Of a DNA stretch of 64,000 bases, positions 1-10,713 are shown piece by piece; within the stretch, counting starts at the first letter, position 1, and every line of letters begins with the position of its first letter. Source of the DNA: Pelodera strongyloides (taxonomy: Eukaryota > Nematoda > Chromadorea > Rhabditida > Rhabditidae); the NCBI GenBank assembly GCA_036852015.1, contig JAANDG010000467.1, forward strand, positions 1 to 64,000, read 5' to 3'. Both the position numbers and the translations under genes were made by a program. The notes under the pieces are model-generated. The model was not told where the DNA came from. It did not search any database and saw nothing but the letters and a program-made list of their open reading frames with translations.

Positions 1-1965
1 TTTCTAAGCTCAACCCATGCGACTTTCACACTCAGAAAATGCCAAAAACTCAAGATGCATCAATGCCAATTCCTCGAGAAACAACGGTTCAAGAGGTTGA
101 ACAAAGCAGCACCCCAAGTCTCAACATATTTCTAAGCTCAAACCCATGCGACTTTCACACTCAGAAAATGCCAAAAACTCAAGATGCATCAATGCCAATT
201 CCTCGAGAAACAACGGTTCAAGAGGTTGAACAAAGCAGCACCCCAAGTCTCAACATATTTCTAAGCTCAAACCCATGCGACTTTCACACTCAGAAAATGC
301 CAAAAACTCAAGATGCATCAATGCCAATTCCTCGAGAAACAACGGTTCAAGAGGTTGAACAAAGCAGCACCCCAAGTCTCAACATATTTCTAAGCTCAAA
401 CCCATGCGACTTTCACACTCAGAAAATGCCAAAAACTCAAGATGCATCAATGCCAATTCCTCGAGAAACAACGGTTCAAGAGGTTGAACAAAGCAGCACC
501 CCAAGTCTCAAACATATTTCTAAGCTCAAACCCATGCGACTTTCACACTCAGAAAATGCCAAAAACTCAAGATGCATCAATGCCAATTCCTCGAGAAACA
601 ACGGTTCAAGAGGTTGAACAAAGCAGCACCCCAAGTCTCAACATATTTCTAAGCTCAAACCCATGCGACTTTCACACTCAGAAAATGCCAAAAACTCAAG
701 ATGCATCAATGCCAATTCCTCGAGAAACAACGGTTCAAGAGGTTGAACAAAGCAGCACCCCAAGTCTCAACATATTTCTAAGCTCAAACCCATGCGACTT
801 TCACACTCAGAAAATGCCAAAAACTCAAGATGCATCAATGCCAATTCCTCGAGAAACAACGGTTCAAGAGGTTGAACAAAGCAGCACCCCAAGTCTCAAC
901 ATATTTCTAAGCTCAAACCCATGCGACTTTCACACTCAGAAAATGCCAAAAACTCAAGATGCATCAATGCCAATTCCTCGAGAAACAACGGTTCAAGAGG
1001 TTGAACAAAGCAGCACCCCAAGTCTCAACATATTTCTAAGCTCAAACCCATGCGACTTTCACACTCAGAAAATGCCAAAAACTCAAGATGCATCAATGCC
1101 AATTCCTCGAGAAACAACGGTTCAAGAGGTTGAACAAAGCAGCACCCCAAGTCTCAACATATTTCTAAGCTCAAACCCATGCGACTTTCACACTCAGAAA
1201 ATGCCAAAAACTCAAGATGCATCAATGCCAATTCCTCGAGAAACAACGGTTCAAGAGGTTGAACAAAGCAGCACCCCAAGTCTCAACATATTTCTAAGCT
1301 CAAACCCATGCGACTTTCACACTCAGAAAATGCCAAAAACTCAAGATGCATCAATGCATCAATGCCAATTCCTCGAGAAACAACGGTTCAAGAGGTTGAA
1401 CAAAGCAGCACCCCCAAGTCTCAACATATTTCTAAGCTCAAACCCATGCGACTTTCACACTCAGAAAATGCCAAAAACTCAAGATGCATCAATGCCAATT
1501 CCTCGAGAAACAACGGTTCAAGAGGTTGAACAAAGCAGCACCCCAAGTCTCAACATATTTCTAAGCTCAAACCCATGCGACTTTCACACTCAGAAAATGC
1601 CAAAAACTCAAGATGCATCAATGCCAATTCCTCGAGAAACAACGGTTCAAGAGGTTGAACAAAGCAGCACCCCAAGTCTCAACATATTTCTAAGCTCAAA
1701 CCCATGCGACTTTCACACTCAGAAAATGCCAAAAAACTCAAGATGCATCAATGCCAATTCCTCGAGAAACAACGGTTCAAGAGGTTGAACAAAGCAGCAC
1801 CCCAAGTCTCAACATATTTCTAAGCTCAAACCCATGCGACTTTCACACTCAGAAAATGCCAAAAACTCAAGATGCATCAATGCCAATTCCTCGAGAAACA
1901 ACGGTTCAAGAGGTTGAACAAAGCAGCACCCCAAGTCTCAACATATTTCTAAGCTCAAACCCCTA
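1..1965 (+). repeat. 129-bp tandem repeat array, about 15 copies, with an open frame
   Basis: About 15 nearly identical head-to-tail copies of a 129-bp unit run from the window edge to about 1965. Because 129 = 3 x 43, one frame is open through each unit; the unit starts MPKTQDASMPIPRETTVQEV and ends in FHTQK. The frame is broken by single-base insertions near 509 and 1734, and by an 8-bp duplication (near 1350) plus one base (near 1411) that together add nine bases and restore phase. After the last unit the frame runs on to a stop at 2086 through unique sequence. It could be the repeat region of a secreted or structural protein whose start lies left of the window, or a minisatellite that happens to be open. 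The very low divergence implies recent expansion or homogenisation. Confidence 0.9.
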
Positions 1966-1970
1966 CTACT

Positions 1971-2277
1971 TTCAATTAAGTGATGCAATTACGAAACGTA
2001 CAGGATTTGTTGATCTGCGTCCTCCTTTCTACGTGGAGTTGGGGAACAAACGAAATGAAGCATGCTTGCATTCCAGAGGCAACTGAAAGTTCAACAGTAA
2101 AAGAAGTCTAATGAAAGTGGAAGCCATATACGACGATAGTTTTCATCCAGCACAGTTTGTAAGTTAAATACCCTGTTTTTTATCACTCAGTATTGACTAA
2201 TTGATTGTAGTGGAGCTAAGTTGCCCGTCCATTTCCCCCCAAGTCATTTATTTCTTACCGGAATGGATCAGATGTTA
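1971..2277. other. Unique flank of the tandem array
   Basis: The frame of the 129-bp repeat continues into unique sequence until TGA at 2086, adding about 40 non-repeat residues. No other gene, splice pattern or repeat is visible before the GT microsatellite. Confidence 0.4.
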
Positions 2278-2311
2278 GTGTGTGTGTATGTGCGCGTATG
2301 TGCGTATGTGT

Positions 2312-2370
<59 letters not shown>
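2278..2370. repeat. (GT)n microsatellite
   Basis: About 90 bp of TG dinucleotide repeat, interrupted by TATG and CGCG near its left end and pure at its right end. Confidence 0.95.
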
Positions 2371-2373
<3 letters not shown>

Positions 2374-3018
2374 AATAAGCCTGTGTTTGTAAACCGTGAC
2401 AAGTAAATCAACGTACAGTCATTTTGATCCTCACAGCTCCTTCTCCTTTTATGGCCGCGCCTCTCTTATATAGTTGATCATTCCATCCATTGATATCGAT
2501 TCATGGACAAAATCACCATCGCATTAGTCGTCCTCATTTTCTGAAAAAAAAAAACTATGTAAAGCTATTTAAATGGAGCAATAAAAACCGAAAATATGCA
2601 AGATTTGTAGATAGCAAAGACACAAATAAAGTACAGAGAGAGGAATCTTAAGTATTAAGCTTCATGAAGTATGATTAGAAATATCATGTGGAACGTTACT
2701 ATACAAAACAGTGAATTCATATAATTCAGCGGCGTACATCATGGGCCGCTTGCAGGCCATAAAACTCGTCGGGAAAGGCTCAAAACCACCATCCAAATAT
2801 ATGCAGTGTTTCCGAAATTTCAAATTTGCGCCTCTTCCTCTTTATGATACGTTTCTGATTTTCACCATACCTAAGGTTCTATAGCAATCCATTAGGTAGA
2901 TTACTATATTAAAAAAATGAACGGCGACAAAAAGAGACCAATTCAGTTCTGAGCTGCGGCAACAAAACAAAAAGTGATAAATTCATTTCTGAAGACTAAA
3001 GAATATTATATGAAACAC
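2371..3018. other. No gene seen
   Basis: AT-rich sequence with stops in all frames and no repeat structure or splice-supported exon that I can support. Confidence 0.4.
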
Positions 3019-3536
3019 TAAATTTTAATTTGCCAATTATTTATTTCTATCCAACGGGGAGCCACAAATTGCGGCTGACAAAGATCGCATCTTGCAGCTT
3101 ATAGTTGTTAGTGCTACTAAACAAAAGGCGCAGTGGTGTATATCTCAAAAGAAAGCATTCCGCTAAATTAATAGAAGACGTGTATCCATGCTAATGACCC
3201 AGAAACCTTTGAAATATATTACACGATGCCAGAGACACCGTTTCCCGCTCTGTTATGAAATATGTATATATGGGTGTGCTAGTGTGATGTCGTTTGATAA
3301 GATGCATTATCTACACACACTATAAACTATAAAAATACTTCCCCATAAATACCATTATTAATTCCTTTTTTAAATGGTCGACCTTACCAGTTCGGCTACT
3401 TCCATACATAGTCCACACTTCACACCTTATTTTTATGTTCACTAGTTAACTAACCACAATGGGAAACATCAGGGAGCGCCGCAATTTTTGGCTCCCAGTT
3501 AGATAGAAATAAATAATTGGCAAATTAAAATTTAAA
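3019..3536. mobile_element. Foldback (MITE-like) element
   Basis: The stretch at about 3019-3065 (AAATTTTAATTTGCCAATTA and onward) returns as its reverse complement at about 3490-3536, so the roughly 0.5-kb segment has 45-bp inverted ends. No coding capacity is seen inside. This is a non-autonomous foldback element by structure only; the family is unknown. Confidence 0.6.
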
Positions 3537-4057
3537 TAACAAGTGTACATTACATGTGATTAGCGATATTACTTCATCAAATATGGTTCTATACGGAAAT
3601 GTCACGACAAGGCAAATTTATATTAGTAACCTGTGGACGCAGGCAAAACCAGGATACTAGGGAATGAAAATCATGGGTAGGGTGAAACGGAGAAAAACCG
3701 CAACTACCTATCAATGCCTGAACTGCAACTGTCCTAACTTCTCACCTTTCTTTCCGAACCAAGGGACAAGAAGAAATACGTGCATGGGATGAGGATGAGG
3801 GCGCGTAGAATGAGATCAATACGTAGTAGAACGTGTTGCCCACCTAAAAAGAGATGATACGATCAGAGCTTCTTCCGATTCCCAATATAAGATGCTTATA
3901 TGAATATGAAAGAACACTCATACGGATTTGTTCGATAATTACAATTACGGTGAAACAAAGAAACAAATGGAGAAAAACTGAATGAATGAAATGAAATCGA
4001 AATGAAAAAAGCCGATTTAGGGCGCGTTCGGGTTGCTCTTTCCGAAAGAGAAAGAGG
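3537..4057. other. No gene seen
   Basis: No supported exon or repeat is seen in this stretch. Confidence 0.4.
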
Positions 4058-4416
4058 CAAAAACCCCGTTCGGGTTGGACCTTTCCGAAAGGATTTAATG
4101 CTTTGTGAAAGTGAAAAGTACAGTACACACTTTCCGACACTTTCCGTGAACACGCAGGGGTTTTATTTTTATTTGAATGTGCACGGTCTGCGCACTTGTG
4201 CACAATTACGGAATTGTATTTTTTTCCCGACCGCCGACCTGCCCGCAGGCACATGACAGTACGTGCACAACCGGAACGAAATGCACCGTGCACAATTAAC
4301 CGATTCAAATCTTAAAACGAAAACCCCTGCGTGTTCACGGAAAGTGTGTACTGTACTTTTCACTTTCACAAAGCATTAAATCCTTTCGGAAAGGTCCAAC
4401 CCGAACGGGGTTTTTG

Positions 4417-4464
<48 letters not shown>
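4058..4464. mobile_element. Foldback element ending in a long poly-T
   Basis: Sequence at about 4058-4147 is repeated as its reverse complement at about 4335-4424, giving roughly 90-bp inverted arms around a 190-bp centre. The right arm runs directly into about 44 T residues (4421-4464). The poly-T could be the tail of a minus-strand retroposed copy or a replication-slippage tract. Confidence 0.6.
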
Positions 4465-4465
<1 letters not shown>

Positions 4466-5684
4466 AAAATCAATCGGGCCAAAATGTTGTTCTGTGATGC
4501 ACGATACTACAGTATATCCACACAATTTTCAACCTTTTTTTTAACCCGCGAAGCCGCCTACAGTAGTTTGCTGTGTCTATGTCTAGCAAATAAGTCAACT
4601 ACTATGTTCCTCTCCGACCCAAAGTGCCGACCCATCTAAAGCGAAGTCCGACTCCGGGCGGTCCTAGTTTCCGCCCCGGGTCGAAAAATTTGAAAAAGGC
4701 GTGGGAGTTGGATCGGCAAAACTACTGTTTGGAGTCGGAGTTGGGTCGGCACCACCACGGTTTGGAGTCGGCACCACCGTAATTTGTACAGAAACGTAGC
4801 CCATAAATTGCACTACATAACGGGAGGAAATGTTTATTGCGAATAATACATACACAGTATATGACTAAACATTCAAATTTGACGGAGTTTTAGCGAATCT
4901 TCCATTGTCCAGTATTAGTGTCACGCAGCAGAATGCATCTTTGATGTTGTGAGCTTCCATGGAACTCTCACCAGTGTCTAAATGTATTAAATTAAATAGT
5001 AATGAAAGTATAATACTTCTGCGTCATTCTGCGAAGATTACAAACTATTAGTAACGTATACTTCTACGGTTGAGTCTATCTATAGTGACCGATGGGAACC
5101 CTATTCTTACGACATCATAAACTTACTTTATCGTGTTTCCTTCCGTTTGTTTGCTTGCTTGAACGCGCACCAGTAAGTGAAGCAATGGTACCTGTGATAG
5201 CAATAAGTTAATAGAGAATATAAAGGAAGTATAAACAAATTAGAAAGAAACCAAAGTGCAGGACTTCAAAAAAAAGTTGAAAAACATCATCGTGAAAAAT
5301 GCGATGTGCATGCGGAAGGGCTGCAAGCGCGCCAGTTGGGTCGGACCTGGGTCAGACTTGGGTCAGTTTGGCTGGCATGCGTTCACTGCTGCTGTCTACT
5401 GTACTGCTACACTATTTGTACTGCTAAAGGGTCGGCACTGCAAATTTCAGTCATATTTAGCGTCGGCGGTGGGGTCGAAAGCCACAATTTGGGCGCGCAT
5501 TGGGTCGGAGATTAACAGAGTAGGCTAGATATGAGCTAACCTCTTACTTAAATGGCAAAAAGCATAAAAAAGGCAGTAATAAATGAAGATCACGGGAGCT
5601 CGCATATGATGTCATAGTGAAATATCTGCCGAACATGTCAATAAGAAGGATGGTTACTAAGACTACAACCTACAACTCTAGCTG
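4465..5684. other. No gene seen; GTCGG-rich degenerate repeats
   Basis: No supported exon. Imperfect repeats built on GTCGGAGTTGG and its complement occur at about 4620-4780 and again at 5335-5515. Confidence 0.4.
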
Positions 5685-5855
5685 AAAGCGAAATACCGGT
5701 CGGATTTTGAAACGCATCGTGGACAACTGAATTTTGAATTTGCTCGAATTTACCTCGAGTTTTTTATTCTAATTTATGTTCATTTGCATAGCATAGGCCG
5801 CATAAGAATGCTGGTGTACTCGTGTTTCAAAAACCGGCCGGTATTTCGCTTTAAA
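5685..5855. mobile_element. Palindromic TTAA MITE, family 1
   Basis: The left end reads AGCGAAATACCGGTCGG and the right end CCGGCCGGTATTTCGCTTTAA, with an AT-rich centre containing GCATAAG. This is one of about twelve copies or fragments of the same 150-190-bp palindrome in this window. Confidence 0.75.
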
Positions 5856-5937
5856 GGATCGCAGTCACTCCAAAATCATCATTTTGCTTCGAGTTTACTT
5901 GAATTTAGTAAAGAATAAAGAAAAATACTTTACCAAA
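5850..5937. repeat. Left partner of a long-range inverted repeat
   Basis: Sequence starting GGATCGCAGTCACTCC matches the reverse complement of about 8203-8287 with a few mismatches. The pair flanks 2.3 kb of tandem repeats. Confidence 0.65.
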
Positions 5938-6061
5938 ACCGAATAATTTGAATTCCAACTCAGGGAGTACAAGTAAAAAAGTAGTTCTACTTAACTACCG
6001 CGGGATTATGAAACGTGTAGTGATATGCCTGCAGACCCTTGCAGTATATGTAAAGATATAA

Positions 6062-6245
6062 TCTTATTATATAAAGTTGGGAGCTTTGTTTGTTTGTGCG
6101 TTTGTTTGAGTGTACGTTTGGATGATGTGCGTTACGCTCAGGTTGTAGGATTGGTTCAGTAGTTCACGTTCCCGTGCACTGAGCCATCTCACTTCCCGAG
6201 CGCCCCTCTCACAAACGTCCAAAAAAGGCTGTATATGTGGAATAT
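6062..6245. repeat. Dispersed repeat (empty-site copy)
   Basis: Sequence from AAGTTGGGAGCTTTG through GGATTGGTTCAGTA and GTTCACGTTCCCGTGCAC is uninterrupted here. The same repeat at 54092-54176 and 55615-55700 is split by a 1438-bp insertion, so this copy shows the pre-insertion structure. Confidence 0.7.
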
Positions 6246-6900
6246 GTGTGGTGTATCGTTCGGGCGTTTCTGCGGCACAAAGGGTTCAAAGAACACTCAC
6301 GGCACAAAACTCAAAGAACGACCAATTTTGAAAACTTGAAATCACGCTTTTCAATGCTTTATTTACTCTTATTTTACAAAAATTTTCCATTGCCTTTCAA
6401 CGTGAGATTATCCTCACCTTGAGCTACCTACGAGAATCCAGCCCTGAGCTACGCACTCGCAGACTGCATATACTCACCAAGGGTCAGGCGTATGAGCAGA
6501 GAGTTTAAAGAACACCCCCACTCCATTCAGCAACGCCATTGCGGATGGCTCACACGAATGCCACACAAAAGGTTGCATTATACTCCAAGGAAGCGGAGTA
6601 TCGACAGAGCGATAATGTTCAAGGAACATCCACTTGCTGTGCAACGCCATTGTGGAGCGCTCACATGAGCACCACACAAAAGTTTGCATGTACACCAAGG
6701 GCGCGGAGTACATGCCGAGCGATAGAGTTCAAAGAACACCTACTGCAGGGCACCTCCCCTGCGGAACGCCCAGTGAACGCTACAAAGGCTGCCATATACA
6801 GAATGCTTGCGGGGTATCGTTCGAGCGATTGTGCGGCAAGTAGGCCGAGATCCCTGTTCCATGCAATTCAAGAAGCATATTCGCAATTATAATAATTCCC
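6245..6900. repeat. Degenerate tandem repeat, period about 110 bp
   Basis: Variants of GAGCGATAGAGTTCAAAGAA recur near 6494, 6606 and 6716, and related blocks (ATCGTTCG and GCGGCA) occur near 6256 and 6810. No frame is preserved between units, so this is treated as satellite-like DNA. Confidence 0.6.
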
Positions 6901-6949
6901 TGTCAATGGCATCGATGTGTGCTCAACTTGATGTTCCCCGTGACGCCGG

Positions 6950-7925
6950 TCCTTATTTAGGAGGAATATAGTCAACAGAAACTAAGTTCTATCCCCGTGT
7001 TTGATATTGGTGTAGGTTTCAAAAGGAAAATAACAAAAGTGACACCATTTCCTTCAGACAAATGTTTGCTTCTAACTTATATAGCCCAGCGAAACATTGC
7101 GACGTATCATCCAGGCACTTATTCCTTTTTTTAGGATTTGAAATTTTTTCGATATTGTAGAGTCGAGCAAGTTGCAGACAATTTAGGAGGAATATAGTCA
7201 ACAGGAACTAAGTTCTATCCCCGTGTTTGATATTGGTGTAGGTTTCAAAAGGAAAATAATAAAAGTGAAACCATTTCCTTCAGACAAATGTTTGCTTCTA
7301 ACTTATATAGCCCAGCGAAACATTGCCACGTATCATCCAGGCACATTCTTTTTTTTAGGATTTGAAATTTTTTCGATATTGTAGAGTCCAGCAAGTTGCA
7401 GACAATTTAGGAGAAATATAGTCAACAGAAACTAAGTTATATCCCCGTGTTTGATATTGGTGTAGGTTTCAAAAGGAAAATAACAAAAGTGAAACCATTT
7501 CCTTCGAATAAATGTTTGCTTCTAACTTATATAGCCCAGCGAAACATTGCGACGTATCATCCAGGCACATTCCTTTTTTTAGGATTTGAAATTTTTTCGA
7601 TATTGTAGAGTCCAGCAAGTTGCAGACAATTTAGGAGAAATATAGTCAACATAAACTAAGTTCTATCCCCGTGTTTGATATTGGTGTAGGTTTCAAAAGG
7701 AAAATAACAAAAGTGAAACCATTTCCTTCAGACTAAATGTTTGCTTCTAACTTATATAGCCCAGCGAAACATTGCGCGCGCGTATCATCCAGGCACTTAT
7801 TCCTTTTTTTAGGATTTGAAATTTTTTCGATATTGTAGAGTCCAGCAAGTTGCAGACAATTTAGGAGGAATATAGTCAACAGAAACTAAGTTCTAAACCG
7901 TGTTCAATATTGGTATGGGTTTCAA
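6950..7925. repeat. Tandem repeat, period 224-229 bp, four copies
   Basis: The unit beginning GGTTTCAAAAGGAAAATAA starts at 7015, 7241, 7465 and 7689, and a diverged fifth start is at 7918. A partial unit precedes the first. Units differ by point changes and small indels. Further diverged copies of blocks such as ATAGCCCAGTGAAACAT trail to about 8130. Confidence 0.9.
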
Positions 7926-8202
7926 AAGAAAAATGTTTATAGGAGACTCTTTGGATAGAAATGTTTCCTTAGCCCAGAGAAAGCGAAAGCACGCGATAAC
8001 TAGCTGCTTTGGCCAATTTTTTTCGATGTCCTAGAGTTAGAGGAAGTTGCATGACTAAGCCGAAATATAGAACTTTTCCCAGAACCGAGTTGCTTATAGA
8101 TATAGCCCAGTGAAACATAGCGACCATCAGCGAATATTGGAAAGACGTTTCAGGCGGCGGTAGCCGACTGGTATGCAGATATTTGCCTAGTATTTTTAGT
8201 AT

Positions 8203-8287
8203 TAGGTAAAGTATTTGTCTCTATTCTTTACTAAATACAAGTAAACGAAGAAAAATGACGATTTTGTAGTGACTGCGATCCTTTAAA
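8203..8287. repeat. Right partner of a long-range inverted repeat
   Basis: This is the reverse complement of 5850-5937 and abuts the MITE that follows. Confidence 0.65.
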
Positions 8288-8702
8288 GGGTCAGGCCCAT
8301 TTCAAATGACCCCTATTTTTGACGATTTCATCTGATTCTCCATGTCACATATAGTAGGATGCAATATTTTTCTAATTTTGAAGCGCATAATTCACACACT
8401 GTTCAGCAATTTACCATGGCCAGTCATACCTCATACCCAACTATCTATCGCAGTTGGCACGCCCATTCGCGTTGATTGGCCAATATCGCAATTGCCACGC
8501 CCAAAAGAGCATATTGCCCAATTAGCGCGAAGGGGCGTGACAACTGCGATAGATAGTTGGGTATGGCTGGCTATGGTAAATTGCTGCATTCTGCTTGAAT
8601 TTTGAGCTTGAAAATTGGAAAATTTCGTATCCTACTATATTTGACATGGAGAAGCAGATGGAATCATGAAAATTAGGGGTCATTTGAAATGGGCCTGACC
8701 CT
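8284..8702. mobile_element. Palindromic TTAA MITE, family 2 (copy 1)
   Basis: The left end is TTTAAAGGGTCAGGCCCATTT and the right end is its complement with a small change (GGGCCTGACCCTATTTAA). The arms are long, and blocks such as the one at about 8413-8460 return inverted at about 8538-8580. A second copy lies at 43763-44188. Confidence 0.8.
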
Positions 8703-8732
8703 ATTTAAGTGATTCTCTATCCCTATTTTCAG

Positions 8733-9802
8733 GTGATGATTCGATTTGCCAAGCTCAATTCTGATGCCGACTTCTCGTTCAGCATGTACTGCGGGAGTTG
8801 ATCGTTATAGCGCTGAAGATTTTTTTTTATGAATTCCACTTTATTCAGACATACAGTCATCACACACAGACTTAAGCATGTAGAATCCAGGGTCCCGTTT
8901 TTTCCAGAAGTCGGGGATCTTCATTGTAGTTCCAATCCGGGCGGTGTCTCTTGGCCGATGTGTCCCGTACTCCGTTAATGAATCCCGAACATTTTCCGAG
9001 AAACTTTGCGTTTCCGAGGATTTTCCGCGGATTCTCCGAGTATTCTCCGAGAAGATTCTCGGAAAAAGCTCGGAAACTTAGAGGTTCTCGGGCCGAGCTC
9101 GGAAAATTGGCGGGCCGAGCTCGGGAGCCGTCTGTTTGTCCGTTTCCGAGCATTTCCCGCGGATTTTCCGAGCATTTCCCGACAAACTTTCGTTTTCCGA
9201 GCGTTTTCCGACTAAAAACCTAGTAGGAAACTAGTAAAAAACTAGCTGGTTTTTCCGCGGAAAATGCTCGGAAACAAATATCATAGTAGAGAGTGTAGAG
9301 GGTAGAGGGCAGGGAAGTGACCATTGTCGAGTGTAGGGAAGACGGAATAAAGGGTACGCTTGAGTTTATCTTATCATGTTGTATGTTCACGGTGCTTTGT
9401 ACTCTCCACTCCACTTCAACGATACTGATTTCCAGGTGAGAACTTGTTATCCTTAAAGCAGTATAACAGGCGGTTTTTTAAACGTGAGTTGGAGGCTTAT
9501 GCCCTTGTTTTGTATGTTATGTATTTAACTGAACGATGCTGCTAATCTAATTTCATACATTATTGGGATTGTGAATATTGTTCAACTAGGTTCATAAACC
9601 TCGTGCAATTCCACTTCAAAGCGGTATCCAATGTAGATGATGTTTGTTAGTTTACTTAGCGATTCACATATACTAAATGATAACCAATTTTCAGGTGAAG
9701 AAAGGCGACCGCATCGCGCAATTTATCTGCGTACGTATCGCTCACACCCCTCTTACCGATACTGACCGCGGCGCTGGAGGATTTGGATCCACTGGAAACT
9801 AA
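8733..9802 (+). pseudogene. dUTPase (dUTP nucleotidohydrolase) pseudogene
   Basis: Three fragments of a dUTPase lie in order. At 8733-8825, after a TTTTCAG acceptor, MIRFAKLNSDA is followed, only after a frame shift, by the conserved N-terminal block (PTSRSACTAGVDRYSAED). At 9394-9435 SPLHFNDTDFQ ends at a GT donor. At 9695-9802 [11 protein letters not shown] leads to the terminal motif [11 protein letters not shown] and stop. The two last exons join in phase. The central part carrying the uracil-binding and catalytic Asp motifs is missing; its place is taken by a TTTCCGAG-rich dispersed repeat. An intact enzyme would hydrolyse dUTP to dUMP to keep uracil out of DNA. The frame shift and missing core make this copy non-functional; a nuclear paralog should exist elsewhere. 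Confidence 0.75.
8977..9290. repeat. TTTCCGAG-rich dispersed repeat (copy 1)
   Basis: Dense repeats of TTTCCGAG, CTCGGAAA and TTTCCGCGG end in AACTAGCTGGTTTTTCCGCG. A diverged copy with the same beginning (AATGAATTCCGAACATTTTC type) and end is at 56919-57153. It interrupts the dUTPase remnant. Confidence 0.7.
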
Positions 9803-10713
9803 GAAGTATAATGAGATTAGTTTGGTAGTGTTTCACTTTATCAACTTTGTTTTAAAGCGGTGTAACACGTGGTTTTGTAACTTATTCGACGGGACAACAT
9901 GCTTTACATTTGATTTTTGATTCAAGGAAATGGTAGTACCATAGTACCGTTGATGAGTTCCATACTACGCGCAACTCCAACATTTGTCTCCTATGCATTT
10001 CATTTTCACCCTGGTTAATTGCTTATATGTATACTCTCTTTTCGTATTTTATTGCGGTTCTCTATTGACCAGTTTCGCACATTTTAATCGTTTGAAATAT
10101 TACAACCATAGGCCAAGAAGTGGTGTAAATTGTTTTCGGTAGTCCGGAATTGGTGGAAGGGTACGCTTCATGGAAAAATGGGTAACATTTGGTGGTGTGG
10201 AAGGGTTCCTAAACCACGCCCCTTTTCTACCAAATAAATTAGTGGAAAAGGGCAAAAAATGATTGAAGGGTTGACGTCTATGGGGACACAAAAATGTAAA
10301 ATTTTGGTGGAAGGGTCCGAAAATTTTCGCCACTTCTTGACCTCAGAATTTACAACTCTACACTCTACCACATAATCATTCATCCTTTTAACTTGGAGAA
10401 ACACTAACTTTTTACGTGTTGAGTTCGATAGTACCATATTTTGTGCTTCATGATGGGTATGTTTCGCGTTTTCTGATGACCTATCCACCGGTTAGCGTTT
10501 TTGATCTCTCTTATGGATGCAAATTGCTAAATTGCTTTCGATGATTTTTCTTTTATGTATTGAGGTGAGAATACTGGTAAGTATATAAATGTTATGATGT
10601 CTAGTTTTTGAGTGGTTTTACATAACCTTGGTTTGTGGGGAGCTTGTAGTTGTTCATTTATAACTGACAGGATAGGAATAGATAATTTTATATAGATTTA
10701 TACAGTAACAAAC
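9803..10713. other. No gene seen; GTGGAAGGGT motif cluster
   Basis: Intergenic DNA downstream of the acid phosphatase gene. TGGTGGAAGGGT-like motifs occur four times between 10150 and 10320. No exon is supported. Confidence 0.4.

Noticed and set aside
1..1965. CRISPR array
   Set aside because: The repeats are direct, contiguous and lack variable spacers; the context is eukaryotic.
2221..2406. Open frame rich in Val/Cys
   Set aside because: It is a translation of the GT microsatellite.
4331..4639. Open frame with a poly-Phe run
   Set aside because: It reads through the poly-T at 4421-4464.
8951..9223. Overlapping Arg/Phe/Ser-rich frames on both strands
   Set aside because: Produced by TTTCCGAG repeats, which are open in several frames.
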